This document shows, one piece after another, positions 52,719 through 61,677 of a stretch of 64,000 nucleotides of DNA. Every line of letters begins with the position of its first letter. The stretch's first letter is position 1. Source of the stretch: CAYRSS01 sp964426945 (GTDB lineage Bacteria > Planctomycetota > Phycisphaerae > UBA1845). Under the pieces are notes generated by a model. The model saw only the letters and a program-made list of their open reading frames with translations. It searched no databases and was not told where the DNA came from. Made by a program: the position numbers and the translations under genes. The stretch covers positions 39,224 through 103,223 of the forward strand of contig CAYRSS010000011.1 in the NCBI GenBank assembly GCA_964426945.1, written 5' to 3'.

Positions 52719-55640
52719 TCAGCGACGGCGCTTCATCGCCCACAGTGAGCAGAGGCCGAGCATGGGCATGAGCATGCCGATCGCCCCGCAGGATCCGGCG
52801 CCGCAGGAGGTGCCGCCACCGGGCACCGAAGGCGGGCAGGAGCCGGGGATGATGCAGTCCTGGTTGTCATTGCCGCCGGTGCCGCCGCCCGTGCCGGGCA
52901 GGACCGTGATGAGCTTCGACACCACCGTGGACACCGTCGTGTTCGCGCTGGTGCGCGTGGTTACCGTGGCCGAGACCGCGACGCGGACCGAGGAAGTCGA
53001 CGTGTTGATGTAGGTGTGGGGGACGGACAGGCTCGTGGCCGAGGTGCCGTCGCCCAGATCCCAGAAGACCGACTGGAGCTGCCCCGTAATCGTGGCGGCG
53101 TCGAGGCTGAGCTCCACGTTCAATGGGGAGGTGCCCTCCTCGATGTTGGCCGTCGGATTGCCCGGCGTGCCGACGAGAATGCGAAGGCCGCCCGTTCCGC
53201 CGTCCGGCGTCGGGGCGGTGCCGCCGCCGTCGACGAAGATCTGCGTCTCGGCGGTGCCGACGTTGCCCTCCATGTCGACCATCGTCAGGCGGGCGGTGAA
53301 CCGGTTGGTCTGGCCCGGCGGTACGACGTAGGTGTACGTGGCGTTACGCTCGCGCGTGTCAACGAGCACGGGGTCGGCAGCGTCGAAGTCCCACGCCGTC
53401 TGGCTCGCGTCGATGGCGATGTTGCTCACCGCGTTGCCGTTGAAGGAGACCGTCAGCGGCGAGGAGCCGGCCTTGGGAGAGGCCATGATCGTGACGGCGA
53501 CGCGGTCGATGTCGCCGCCGTCGGTTCCGCCGCCGCCCGCGACCGGTTCGACGATGACCGGACCGTCATCTTTCACGTTGCCGTCCGAGTCGATCGTCAC
53601 GCCGTAGGAGTAGCGGCCGATCGCGTTGCGTCCGTAGATCGCGAAGTACTTCTTCCCGGCCGGCAGAAGGAAAGGCACCGTGTGGGTCACGGCGGTCGCG
53701 CAGGCCTCTCCGCCGGTCGCGCAGCCGATGAAGGTGAAGGTGACGCCGGCGGGCAGCGGCTGGATCGCAGTGCTGAACTGGCAGCCGAGCTGGAGTGTCG
53801 AATAGCACGCGCCGTCAACGGGGATGAAGTCAAACGGCTGGGCGCTCTCGACAATCATGAACTCGGACGTGCCGATGTTCTGCTCCCACGCGATGGCGTT
53901 GTTGACAATGCGCGGGTTCGAGATTCGCTCCGGCCAGGTGATGTTGCCGTTGGTGGTCGTCGTCTGGGCCGCCTGCACCGCCTTGAGGGCGTTGATCCGC
54001 CCGTAGCCGTGCGTGAAGCTGCGGCTCGTGACGCCGTCATACTCCGCCACGTCCGCCTCGATCTGGTCACAGGTGTGCTCCATGATCAGCCGGACGTCGG
54101 TGGCCGTCAGGTTCGGGTTGACGGAGAGGATCAGCGCGGCTACGCCAGCAGCGACCGGGCAGGCGGCGGAGGTGCCGCTGAAGGTCTTGGTGTAGTTGCC
54201 GTCCGAGTCGAGATCGGGGAAGCCGAAGCCGTCAAACCCGCCGAGATTGTAACCTGCATCCGCATAGCCGGCCGCGTCGCTGTTGTCCGTGGTGGCCATC
54301 ATGGTGAGGAAATCATCCCCGGACGGGGCCAGCAGGTTGATGAACTCGCCGAAGTTGCTGTACGAGGCCCGCTCGTCGTTGATATTGCTGGCGCCGACAC
54401 CGATGACCTGTACGAGGCTGGAGAGGTCAGAGTCGACGGTGTTTTCGACGTCGGAGTTACCGGTGGCGAACACGATCACCATGCCGCGCGGGCTCTCAGG
54501 GCCGCCCTCTGCAGCCAGGTTGCGGCCTTCCTTGAAGGCGGTGTCGATGGCGCTGACGATGATCGGCGGGTTGGTCCGGTTGTTGAATCCCCAGCTGTTG
54601 ATGTGCACGTCCACGCCCTGCTGACGGGCGAAGGTGTAGACGCTGGCCATGGCGGCGTCAGATACCGCGCCGTTGAGGCCGCGCGAGGCCGTGAACCGCG
54701 ACAGGTACGACACACCTCGAACCCCGATGTCGTTGGCACTGGCGACGGCCAGGCCCATGACGGCCGTGCCGTGCTGATCACCGAGCTGCTCGGGACGCGG
54801 ATCGGTGTAGTTGGCGGTGTCCTGCGGCTGCTTGGTCGGGTCGTGGCCCGTGCCCAGGTAGTTTGCCGAGAGGTCCGGGTGGTTGACGTCGCACGAATCG
54901 TCAAACATGCCGAAAACGACGTTGAGCCCGGCGGCGATGTTCCACGCCTCGGGGGCCTGGATGCGGTTGAGGTGCCACTGGTCACGGAAGTACGTGTCGC
55001 GGACGCCGGTAGCCTGGAACCGCTCGACCGGCCGGACCAGGTTCGGGTGTGACCAGACAGTGCGCGGGTCGTCGAAGAGCGACTCGTTGCAGCGCAGCTC
55101 GTCGTCTGCCCCGGCGATCGGCCGGACGCAGTACACGCGGTCGAGGCCGTCGAACTTGTATTCCTCTACGACGTCATGCGCGGCCCAGAGTGCCTCACGC
55201 TCCGCCTGCGGCAACTCTGCCACCAGCCGGACCATGATCTGGCCGGTGGAGATCATCGGGAGTTCGCCTTCTTTGAAGCGGTAGACCGGGGTGACCGATT
55301 CGATGGCGGCGTCCGCCTCAATCGTGGTCCGTCGCATCGCCGTCGTCTCGGCCACGTGGAGGAGCTTGACCGCAGCGCCCGGAGCCCACGGCAGGTCGGA
55401 GACCACGCCCGTTCCGGTCGCCGCCAGCCGCCGGGCGGAGGTGCTGACCTTGTCCGGCGCGGCGTCGCGGTAGGTGACCCCGAACTCGGTTTCCGAGATC
55501 ATCAGCGGCACCTTTGTGCCGTCGCCGTGGACATACACACCCACCCCCGCGGAGGCGTTCAGTACCCACCCCAGGCACGCGATCGCAGGGACCGCGACGG
55601 CGAGCGTCCGTCGCCACGGCGAATTGGCCAGAAAAGTCAT
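52719..55640 (-). CDS. Secreted subtilisin-like serine protease (S8) with PKD-like repeats and cysteine-containing C-terminal anchor
   Basis: This 973-residue exported protease has a signal segment (residues 12-31, VAVPAIACLGWVLNASAG). A long N-terminal region to about 215 is probably a pro-domain. The S8 catalytic domain has Asp in FGMFDDSCDVNHPD near 247, His in GDQHGTAVMG near 289 and Ser in SGTSAACPVAAG near 489. After about 700, two PKD-like beta domains follow (AWDFDAADPVLV, VFWDLGDGTSATSLSVPHTY). The end is GTSCGAGSCGAIGM, a short hydrophobic stretch and KRRR: a tripartite anchor with cysteines. ATG 55638-55640 has AGAGGTG upstream. It likely degrades external proteins. Confidence 0.92.
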   Translation of the reverse strand: MTFLANSPWRRTLAVAVPAIACLGWVLNASAGVGVYVHGDGTKVPLMISETEFGVTYRDAAPDKVSTSARRLAATGTGVVSDLPWAPGAAVKLLHVAETTAMRRTTIEADAAIESVTPVYRFKEGELPMISTGQIMVRLVAELPQAEREALWAAHDVVEEYKFDGLDRVYCVRPIAGADDELRCNESLFDDPRTVWSHPNLVRPVERFQATGVRDTYFRDQWHLNRIQAPEAWNIAAGLNVVFGMFDDSCDVNHPDLSANYLGTGHDPTKQPQDTANYTDPRPEQLGDQHGTAVMGLAVASANDIGVRGVSYLSRFTASRGLNGAVSDAAMASVYTFARQQGVDVHINSWGFNNRTNPPIIVSAIDTAFKEGRNLAAEGGPESPRGMVIVFATGNSDVENTVDSDLSSLVQVIGVGASNINDERASYSNFGEFINLLAPSGDDFLTMMATTDNSDAAGYADAGYNLGGFDGFGFPDLDSDGNYTKTFSGTSAACPVAAGVAALILSVNPNLTATDVRLIMEHTCDQIEADVAEYDGVTSRSFTHGYGRINALKAVQAAQTTTTNGNITWPERISNPRIVNNAIAWEQNIGTSEFMIVESAQPFDFIPVDGACYSTLQLGCQFSTAIQPLPAGVTFTFIGCATGGEACATAVTHTVPFLLPAGKKYFAIYGRNAIGRYSYGVTIDSDGNVKDDGPVIVEPVAGGGGTDGGDIDRVAVTIMASPKAGSSPLTVSFNGNAVSNIAIDASQTAWDFDAADPVLVDTRERNATYTYVVPPGQTNRFTARLTMVDMEGNVGTAETQIFVDGGGTAPTPDGGTGGLRILVGTPGNPTANIEEGTSPLNVELSLDAATITGQLQSVFWDLGDGTSATSLSVPHTYINTSTSSVRVAVSATVTTRTSANTTVSTVVSKLITVLPGTGGGTGGNDNQDCIIPGSCPPSVPGGGTSCGAGSCGAIGMLMPMLGLCSLWAMKRRR

Positions 55641-55940
55641 GCTGTGAACACCTCTTGTTGCGTTGCGGACCGCCTCGCGCCGGGTTCGCCCCGCGCGAAA
55701 CTCAGCGTCCCGACCGTGGGAAGGAGGGTTATCGCCGGCGATCAAACCCACGCCAAACCGGCGGGCACCAGCCCGGACCATCGTCCCCGGACGACCGGCC
55801 GAACCGGCACCGTGGCTCGGGAGAGCGCGGCACCGGCCCGTCGGGCCGAAACCGCCCGCCAGTGGCGGCGGACAGCCGGGGTATTGTTCGGGCGGAGCAG
55901 TGGCCTGTCAAGAAACCCGGCGGGCCGCCACGTGGGTCCG

Positions 55941-55972
55941 CGGGGCCCCTGCGATAGCTCCCGCGGGCCCCG
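55941..55972 (-). terminator. Stem-loop after the macro domain gene
   Basis: CGGGGCCC (55941-55948) pairs with GGGCCCCG (55965-55972), starting nine bases past the macro-domain stop on the minus strand. The rest of 55641-55940 shows no gene and must hold the protease promoter, which was not identified. Confidence 0.5.
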
Positions 55973-55980
55973 ATTTCCAT

Positions 55981-56490
55981 TCACCTGCGGGCCCGCATCC
56001 ACGCGCTGAGGGTGTCTTCCCCAAACATGACCCACCGGACGAAATCGAGCGCGTCCGGGGCGGCGGCGATGAACGCCGCGACCGCGTCGAGGGAGACGCG
56101 GGCGGCTAGCTCGAGGGGGTAGCCGTAGACGCCGCAGCTGATCGCTGGGAAGGCGATCGTCCGGCACCCCTGAGCCGTGCCCAGCGCGAGCGAGTTGTAA
56201 TAGCAGGCGGCGAGCAACCCCGGCTCCCCGTGTCCGCCGCCGTGCCAGACCGGCCCTGCCGTGTGGATCACGAAGCGGGCGGGCAGGCGGTAGCCGCGGG
56301 TCAGTCGCGCCTCCCCGGTCGGGCATCCGCCCAGTGTCCGGCATTCGGCCAGCAACTCCGGACCGGCGGCCCGGTGGATCGCGCCATCCACACCGCCCCC
56401 GCCCAGGAGCGTGGTGTTGGCGGCGTTGACGATGGCATCGACGTGCTGCGTCGTGATGTCGCCGGATGCAATCTCGATTCGGGTCGCCAT
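55981..56490 (-). CDS. Macro domain protein (YmdB-like ADP-ribose deacylase/hydrolase)
   Basis: This 169-residue single-domain macro protein has the ADP-ribose binding and catalytic loops DAIVNAANTTLLGGGGVDGA, VIHTAGPVWHGG, ACYYNSL and AFPAISCGVYGYP. This build matches O-acetyl-ADP-ribose deacetylases and ADP-ribosyl hydrolases of the YmdB/MacroD class. The cytoplasmic substrate may be acetyl-ADP-ribose or ADP-ribosylated molecules. ATG 56488-56490 is preceded by GGGGAG. It lies 27 bases after the WaaP-like kinase gene and is probably co-transcribed with it. Confidence 0.9.
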   Translation of the reverse strand: MATRIEIASGDITTQHVDAIVNAANTTLLGGGGVDGAIHRAAGPELLAECRTLGGCPTGEARLTRGYRLPARFVIHTAGPVWHGGGHGEPGLLAACYYNSLALGTAQGCRTIAFPAISCGVYGYPLELAARVSLDAVAAFIAAAPDALDFVRWVMFGEDTLSAWMRARR

Positions 56491-56517
56491 CGCCTCTCCC
56501 CGGTCACCTATGGGGCG

Positions 56518-57840
56518 TCACGACCGCGGGGGTGTCCTCGACGCGCTGGCGGGGGTGGTCCCCGCGGGGAGTACGACGCCGCAGGAGGTCATGCCCCACC
56601 TACCGAACGTCTCCACCACGCCGAGAATCAGCTCGCCGGCCTCGTCGCGGTGGCGGCGGCGGTGCGACGCCTCGAATCGTGCCCGCGCGGGCGACCCCAG
56701 CAACCGCCACCGCAGGCCCTCCAGCCGTCCGGCTCTCCACCAGATTACCTGAAGCTCACCGGACGTGGTCGATGCGTCGTGCGGACTCCGCCGGCGGAGC
56801 AGGGCTGCGAGGTCCTGACGCCACTGGTCGGGCGTTCGGTCCGTGAAGGTCGGCTCCGACGGACTACGCCGACTGGCGAGGGCAAGTGCGACGGTGGCCT
56901 TGCAGCCTTCGCCGAGGTCGATTTGGGCGAAGTAGCGGTTGTCGCTGCGCAGCCGGGCGTCGCGCTGGCGGGCCAGCGCCGCTCGTTGGCTCGCGGCGGC
57001 GCCGGCGACCGCCGGGAGCAGGTTGCGCACTTCCCGGCGAACACTCGCGCGGTCGCCCGCCAGACCAGCCGCCTCCACGTAGTCGAAGAGGAACCGCATT
57101 CGGCGGCCTGCCGATGCGGCGCGGCGGAAGAACTGCCCCAACTGAGCGAGATTGTGGGTCCGGGCGGGAAAAGGCACCGGCCCGCTGGAGAGGCGGACAC
57201 CCAGAAGGTCGACGAGCAGCGCTTCGGGCATCGCGTCAGGTTCGTCGCGGACGAGGATATTGCCGGGGTGCAGGTCGCGGTGGGCCACACCGCGTTCGTG
57301 TGCAGCGGCCAACAGTCGGGCGACAGCCGCAACCATGCCCTTGGCAGCGCCCCGGTGTTCGCAGCTCGAAACGCCTTGCCGCGTGAGCCACCAGTCCCGC
57401 AGGGTGGTCGTGCCTGCCGCTTCGGCGAGCAGCAGTGCACTGCGGCCGGAGCCCCGACCCGACTCTCCCACCGCGATCGCGCGCACCGCCGCTACGCCGC
57501 GGGCCTCCACCTCGCGGGTCGCGCGCCATTCGCGCATGGCAGGGGAGCCGAGGCACAGCGCCTTGATTCGCGCCCGCCAGCCGCGGGGGTCGAACAGTTT
57601 CGCGTAGACCGCGGACTCGCCCACGGCCACCCGCCAGGTGGTGCGGTCGAGGCCGTGCTTGATGAGCGCGGCGTGTCCGCACTGATCGAGTTGAAACCAG
57701 GTCGGTGTCTCGGAGCCCTCGACGAGCTGCGCGGAGTCCGGCCTCACGATCCAGCGGATGTGGTTCCGCGTGAACCTTGCCTCCGTCCCGGCGTCCTGAT
57801 CGGCGCAGCGGCTCAACCTGGCGGCGGACGACCCGTTCAT
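56518..57840 (-). CDS. WaaP/InaA-type lipopolysaccharide kinase-like protein
   Basis: This 440-residue protein has a eukaryotic-like kinase fold of the Kdo/WaaP group. TWRVAVGESAVYAKLFD holds the Lys strand, the catalytic loop is RGVAHRDLHPGNILV, and EALLVDLLGVRLS replaces a DFG-like motif. In planctomycetes such kinases may phosphorylate lipid A core sugars or proteins; the target is not known. The last 90 residues are rich in Arg and show no motif. ATG 57838-57840 was used. Upstream is a 119-base divergent region with a nine-base dyad, downstream the macro domain gene. Confidence 0.82.
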   Translation of the reverse strand: MNGSSAARLSRCADQDAGTEARFTRNHIRWIVRPDSAQLVEGSETPTWFQLDQCGHAALIKHGLDRTTWRVAVGESAVYAKLFDPRGWRARIKALCLGSPAMREWRATREVEARGVAAVRAIAVGESGRGSGRSALLLAEAAGTTTLRDWWLTRQGVSSCEHRGAAKGMVAAVARLLAAAHERGVAHRDLHPGNILVRDEPDAMPEALLVDLLGVRLSSGPVPFPARTHNLAQLGQFFRRAASAGRRMRFLFDYVEAAGLAGDRASVRREVRNLLPAVAGAAASQRAALARQRDARLRSDNRYFAQIDLGEGCKATVALALASRRSPSEPTFTDRTPDQWRQDLAALLRRRSPHDASTTSGELQVIWWRAGRLEGLRWRLLGSPARARFEASHRRRHRDEAGELILGVVETFGRWGMTSCGVVLPAGTTPASASRTPPRS

Positions 57841-57861
57841 GCGAGCGGATTCTACCCCCGC

Positions 57862-57920
57862 GGGGCATCCGAGGCACCGACCCGGCGTGCGGCGCTACGC
57901 GCTTGGGGTTAGGATGCCCC
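57862..57920. promoter_or_regulatory. Dyad in the divergent kinase/TolC intergenic region
   Basis: GGGGCATCC (57862-57870) and GGATGCCCC (57912-57920) are perfect inverted copies 41 bases apart. They sit between the kinase start on the minus strand and the TolC start on the plus strand. The spacing would suit a protein that binds two sites to control both genes. Confidence 0.45.
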
Positions 57921-57959
57921 CGCGCGCCCTGCTGGAGGGCCGGATTCGGCAGGAGGCCC

Positions 57960-59747
57960 ATGCCCGTGCAGTCCACGCTGAAGCCCAGGATTATCCTGTT
58001 TGCGCTGTTTGTCCCTGCCCTCTCGGCCTGTCATGACCATGTCGTCAGCCAGGCCGACCGGCAGGTGTACCGCCTGATCGAGGAGCGGCAGCAGGCGGCG
58101 ATCGGCACTTCGTACGACGTGAAGATCGACGAGGTGCCGCCGGCCGAGCAGGCGCCCTCCGCCCGAATGTACGACTTCACCCCGCGGCCGGTTGAGGACG
58201 CGCTGCCCGACATCTTCGCCAAGGCCCGCCCGAAGCCGCCCGCCGCCGATCCGGACGCGGAGGAAGGCGGTCCCGATCGTTCGGAAATGCTGAGCGAGGA
58301 TGTGTTCACGGCCGAGGAACAGGCGCGCCTGCAGGTGTTCTCGCTCAGCGAAGCCCTGACCTACGCAGCGCATCACGCCCGCGAGTTTCAGGACGCCAAG
58401 GAGGATCTGTACCTGGCGGCCCTCGACCTGACCCTGGAGCGGCACCTCTGGACGCCGCAGTGGGTCGCCGCGGTCGAGGGGCAGTACGCCAACTACGGCC
58501 AAGTCCGCGATTTCGACCGGGCCATGAGTGCCGTGAGCGAATTCGCGGTGACGCAGCGACTGCCTTTCGGCGGCGAGGTGGCGGCCCGCGTGGTGAACAA
58601 CATCATGCGCGACCTGGGTGTCCACACGACGTCGGGCGAGTCGGGCAATTTCATCCTCAGCGCGGATATTCCGCTGTGGCGGGGGGCGGGCAAGGTGGCG
58701 TACGAGTCGCGCTACCAGGCGGAGCGCGAACTCATCTATGCCGTGAGAGATTTTGAGAGTTTCCGGCGGGCTTTCCTCGTTAGCGTCTCGGCGGACTACT
58801 TCGACCTGCAGCAGGCCCGCGCCGCGATCAAGAATGCCCACGAAAGCTACAAGAGCCGCCTCGCCGACCTCGACAAGGCCGCCACCATCGCCCCGACCAC
58901 GAAGAGCCGCGATGTCTCCGACCTGCCCCGAGCCAAGTCGAGTCTGCGCAGCGCCGAAGCCAATCTGGTCAGTGCCAAGGAGCGGTACCTCAGCCTCCTC
59001 GACAGCTTCAAGATCCGCATCGGCATGCCCATCGACAACCCGCTTGACGTCGTTGGCCAGGAAAAGGATGAAGAGAGCCTGGCGATCGAATCGCTGCTGC
59101 CCGAGATCACCGAGGAGCAGGCGATTGAGGCCGCCCTGCGGTTCCGGCTCGACCTGGTCACCAGCGCCGACAGCGTCGACGACGCCCGCCGCGGCGTGCT
59201 GGTCGCACGCAATCGCATCCTGCCCGACCTCGACATCGGCGGCAGCGTCAGCCTCGACACCGACCCGTCCCACCTGAACTCGACCAGTTACAACACCGAG
59301 CGCACCACGTGGCGGGCGGACATTCAGCTGCGCCTGGACGATCGCAAGACGGAGCGGAACGCCTACCGCGCATCGATCATCGCGGAGCGGCAGTCCGACC
59401 GGCGCCACGAGCAGTTCGAGAACCAGGTCCGGGCCGACGTTCGCCGGGCGCTGCGCCGCGTCCGCCAGCAGGAGCAGCTGCGCTTCATCCAGGAGCTGAA
59501 CGTGGAGGAAAACGAGTTCCGAGCCGCACTCGCCTCGGAGCTCTATGATCTGGGACGTACGACCAACCAGGACAAGGTGGACGCCGAGATCGACCTGCTC
59601 AACGCCAGGAACGATTACGCAGCGGCCATCGCGGCGTATCGCAACGCGATCCTCGAATTCCGCCGCGATACCGGCACGCTGCGGATCAGCGACACGGGCT
59701 CGTGGTTTGTCGTGCCCGATCCGGATCCCGCCGCGACCGCCCCCTGA
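57960..59747 (+). CDS. TolC-family outer-membrane efflux lipoprotein
   Basis: This 595-residue protein has a lipoprotein signal (FALFVPALSAC, Cys near residue 22) and two TolC-like repeats rich in long helices: FQDAKEDLYLAALDLTLE, YFDLQQARAAIKNAHESY, LDLVTSADSVDDARRGVL and ELYDLGRTTNQDKVDAEIDL. It would form the outer-membrane channel for the adaptor and ATPase encoded downstream. AGGAGG lies only three bases before ATG 57960; GTG 57966 in the same frame is an alternative with better spacing. Confidence 0.88.
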   Translation: MPVQSTLKPRIILFALFVPALSACHDHVVSQADRQVYRLIEERQQAAIGTSYDVKIDEVPPAEQAPSARMYDFTPRPVEDALPDIFAKARPKPPAADPDAEEGGPDRSEMLSEDVFTAEEQARLQVFSLSEALTYAAHHAREFQDAKEDLYLAALDLTLERHLWTPQWVAAVEGQYANYGQVRDFDRAMSAVSEFAVTQRLPFGGEVAARVVNNIMRDLGVHTTSGESGNFILSADIPLWRGAGKVAYESRYQAERELIYAVRDFESFRRAFLVSVSADYFDLQQARAAIKNAHESYKSRLADLDKAATIAPTTKSRDVSDLPRAKSSLRSAEANLVSAKERYLSLLDSFKIRIGMPIDNPLDVVGQEKDEESLAIESLLPEITEEQAIEAALRFRLDLVTSADSVDDARRGVLVARNRILPDLDIGGSVSLDTDPSHLNSTSYNTERTTWRADIQLRLDDRKTERNAYRASIIAERQSDRRHEQFENQVRADVRRALRRVRQQEQLRFIQELNVEENEFRAALASELYDLGRTTNQDKVDAEIDLLNARNDYAAAIAAYRNAILEFRRDTGTLRISDTGSWFVVPDPDPAATAP

Positions 59748-59904
59748 GGGGGGTTCGTGTCACGGGCCTGTATCGAAGGCGATTGCGGCGAGCGTAAGAT
59801 GATGTCGGTTGCTTCGCGCGGCCCCCGTGCAGCCGCTAGACTGGATACAGGGGCGGCCCTGGGGGGTCGCTGTGTCCCCGTCCGCAGATCGAGGAGTTGC
59901 CGAA

Positions 59905-61677
59905 ATGTCGACCATGACCACGCCCGCGGCAACTCCCTCGCGTCGCCCCCGGCGTTCCGGGCTGCGCGCCTCGGTCATCCTGCCGATCATCGTGCTGCTC
60001 GGCGGCGCGGTCGGCGGTGGGGCGTGGCTTCGCGCGAATCGCTCCAACGAGACCCGGAAGATCGCCGCGGCCGACAAGTTCACCGTCGAGCCGCGCAGCT
60101 TCCGCGTCTCCTTCAAGGAGAAGGGCGAGATCAAGGCCGCCCGCAATGAGGAAGTGCTCTGCGAGGTCGAGGGTCGGTCGACCATCATCGAGGTCGTGAA
60201 GGAGGGGCAGTTCGTCAAGGCGGGCGAGCTTGTCGTCGAACTGGCCACCAACGAGATTGACGACCGCATCGAGTCGCAGGAACGCGAAGAGGCCCGAGCG
60301 CTCGACGAGTTCAAGAACGCCGAGACCGAGTTGGCCCTGCAGCTCGATCGCAACGCCAGCGACATCCGCAAGGGCGATCTGGCCGTCCACCTGGCCGAAA
60401 TCGAGCTCCAGAAGTATGTCGACGGCGACTGGGTTCTGGAGTGGCAGGCCGCCAACATCGCCATCGAGCAGGCCGAGGTGACCCTCGAGCGCCGCCAGGC
60501 CGACTACGAGGCCTCCATCACCCTGTTTGAGCGCAAGTTCATCACCGAGGCGGAGTTCAAGGAAGACGAGTTCAACCAGATGAAGGCGGCCTGGGAGCTC
60601 GACAAGGCCCGTCACTCGCTCCAGATCTTCGAAACCTACACGACGACGACGACCCTCGCGAAGCTCCACTCCGACGTCGAAGAGGCCCAGAAGGACCTGG
60701 AGCGCATCATCGCCAGCGCCGCGGCCGAGGAAGATCGCCGTCGGGCCGCCCTCGCCGCCCGCTCGAAGGAACTCGCCAGCAACCGGGACACGCTGCAACG
60801 CCTGCGTACCCAGCGGGCCAAGTGCCGAATCGTCGCGCCGATCGACGGCTATGTGATCTACGGCAGCCAGTCGGACCGACCCTACTGGGGCGGCAACGAC
60901 GACCAGATCCGCAAGGGGGCGCAGGTCAGCGAGCGACAGGTCCTGCTCACTATTCCCGACACCAGCCGCATGGTCGTCATCACCAAGATCCACGAGTCCA
61001 AGATCACGCGAATCCGCATGGGGCAGGCGGTCGACGTGGATGTTGAGGGGCTTCCCGGCAAGCACTTCACCGGCAAGGTCTCTCGGATCGCCCTGCTGGC
61101 CAGCTCGCGCGATCGGTGGATGAACCCCGACCTCAAGGAGTACGAGACCGAGTTGACGCTGGATCAGGTTGACGACGGCCTCAAGCCGGGTCAGACCGCC
61201 CGAGCCGAGATCCTCGTGGATGAGGCCGTCGACGCGGTCGCGATTCCCAACCAGGCGGTTTACAGCAAGGCCGGGCGACGCTTCGCGTTTCGCTGGGCCT
61301 CGGATGGAGCAGTCGAGCCGGTTCAGATCAAGCTCGGTCGAACGAACACGGAGTGGGCCGAGGTCACCAGCGGGTTGAACACGGGCGACCAGGTGCTCCT
61401 GAGCTTCGGCGACGCGGAGTTGCGGCTCATTCCCGAGCTGGCTCCGCTCGAGGAAGCCAGTGAGGGCGAGGGCCGCCCCGGCGGCCGGGGTCCCGGCCGC
61501 GGACCGCGCACCGGCGGCGGTGAAACCGCCATGAACAAGCCCGCGGCGACTCCCTCACCCGAAGCGGCGACCAAGCCCGAGGCAGCGACCACGCCGATCG
61601 ACGCCACCGCTGCCGAGGATTCCGCCACCACCGCCGCGGAGCCCGCTTCTTCCGCCTCTGTGGGGACCCTCCCCTGA
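59905..61677 (+). CDS. HlyD/MacA-like periplasmic adaptor
   Basis: This 590-residue adaptor has one transmembrane anchor (VILPIIVLLGGAVGGGAWL, residues 25-43). A barrel-sandwich region follows with EVLCEVEGRSTIIEVVKEGQ, then a long coiled-coil hairpin at about 110-290 (EREEARALDEFKNAETELAL). IVAPIDGYVIYG is the second half-motif, and a beta-barrel domain follows (GMxQAVDVDVEGLPGK-like stretch). The last 65 residues are low-complexity Gly/Pro/Ala/Thr. GAGGAG (59891-59896) fixes ATG 59905. It links inner membrane and TolC. Confidence 0.9.
   Translation: MSTMTTPAATPSRRPRRSGLRASVILPIIVLLGGAVGGGAWLRANRSNETRKIAAADKFTVEPRSFRVSFKEKGEIKAARNEEVLCEVEGRSTIIEVVKEGQFVKAGELVVELATNEIDDRIESQEREEARALDEFKNAETELALQLDRNASDIRKGDLAVHLAEIELQKYVDGDWVLEWQAANIAIEQAEVTLERRQADYEASITLFERKFITEAEFKEDEFNQMKAAWELDKARHSLQIFETYTTTTTLAKLHSDVEEAQKDLERIIASAAAEEDRRRAALAARSKELASNRDTLQRLRTQRAKCRIVAPIDGYVIYGSQSDRPYWGGNDDQIRKGAQVSERQVLLTIPDTSRMVVITKIHESKITRIRMGQAVDVDVEGLPGKHFTGKVSRIALLASSRDRWMNPDLKEYETELTLDQVDDGLKPGQTARAEILVDEAVDAVAIPNQAVYSKAGRRFAFRWASDGAVEPVQIKLGRTNTEWAEVTSGLNTGDQVLLSFGDAELRLIPELAPLEEASEGEGRPGGRGPGRGPRTGGGETAMNKPAATPSPEAATKPEAATTPIDATAAEDSATTAAEPASSASVGTLP

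Noticed and set aside
53016..55052. Long plus-strand frame opposite the subtilisin gene
   Set aside because: Shadow of the S8 protease; composition and lack of motifs do not support a gene.
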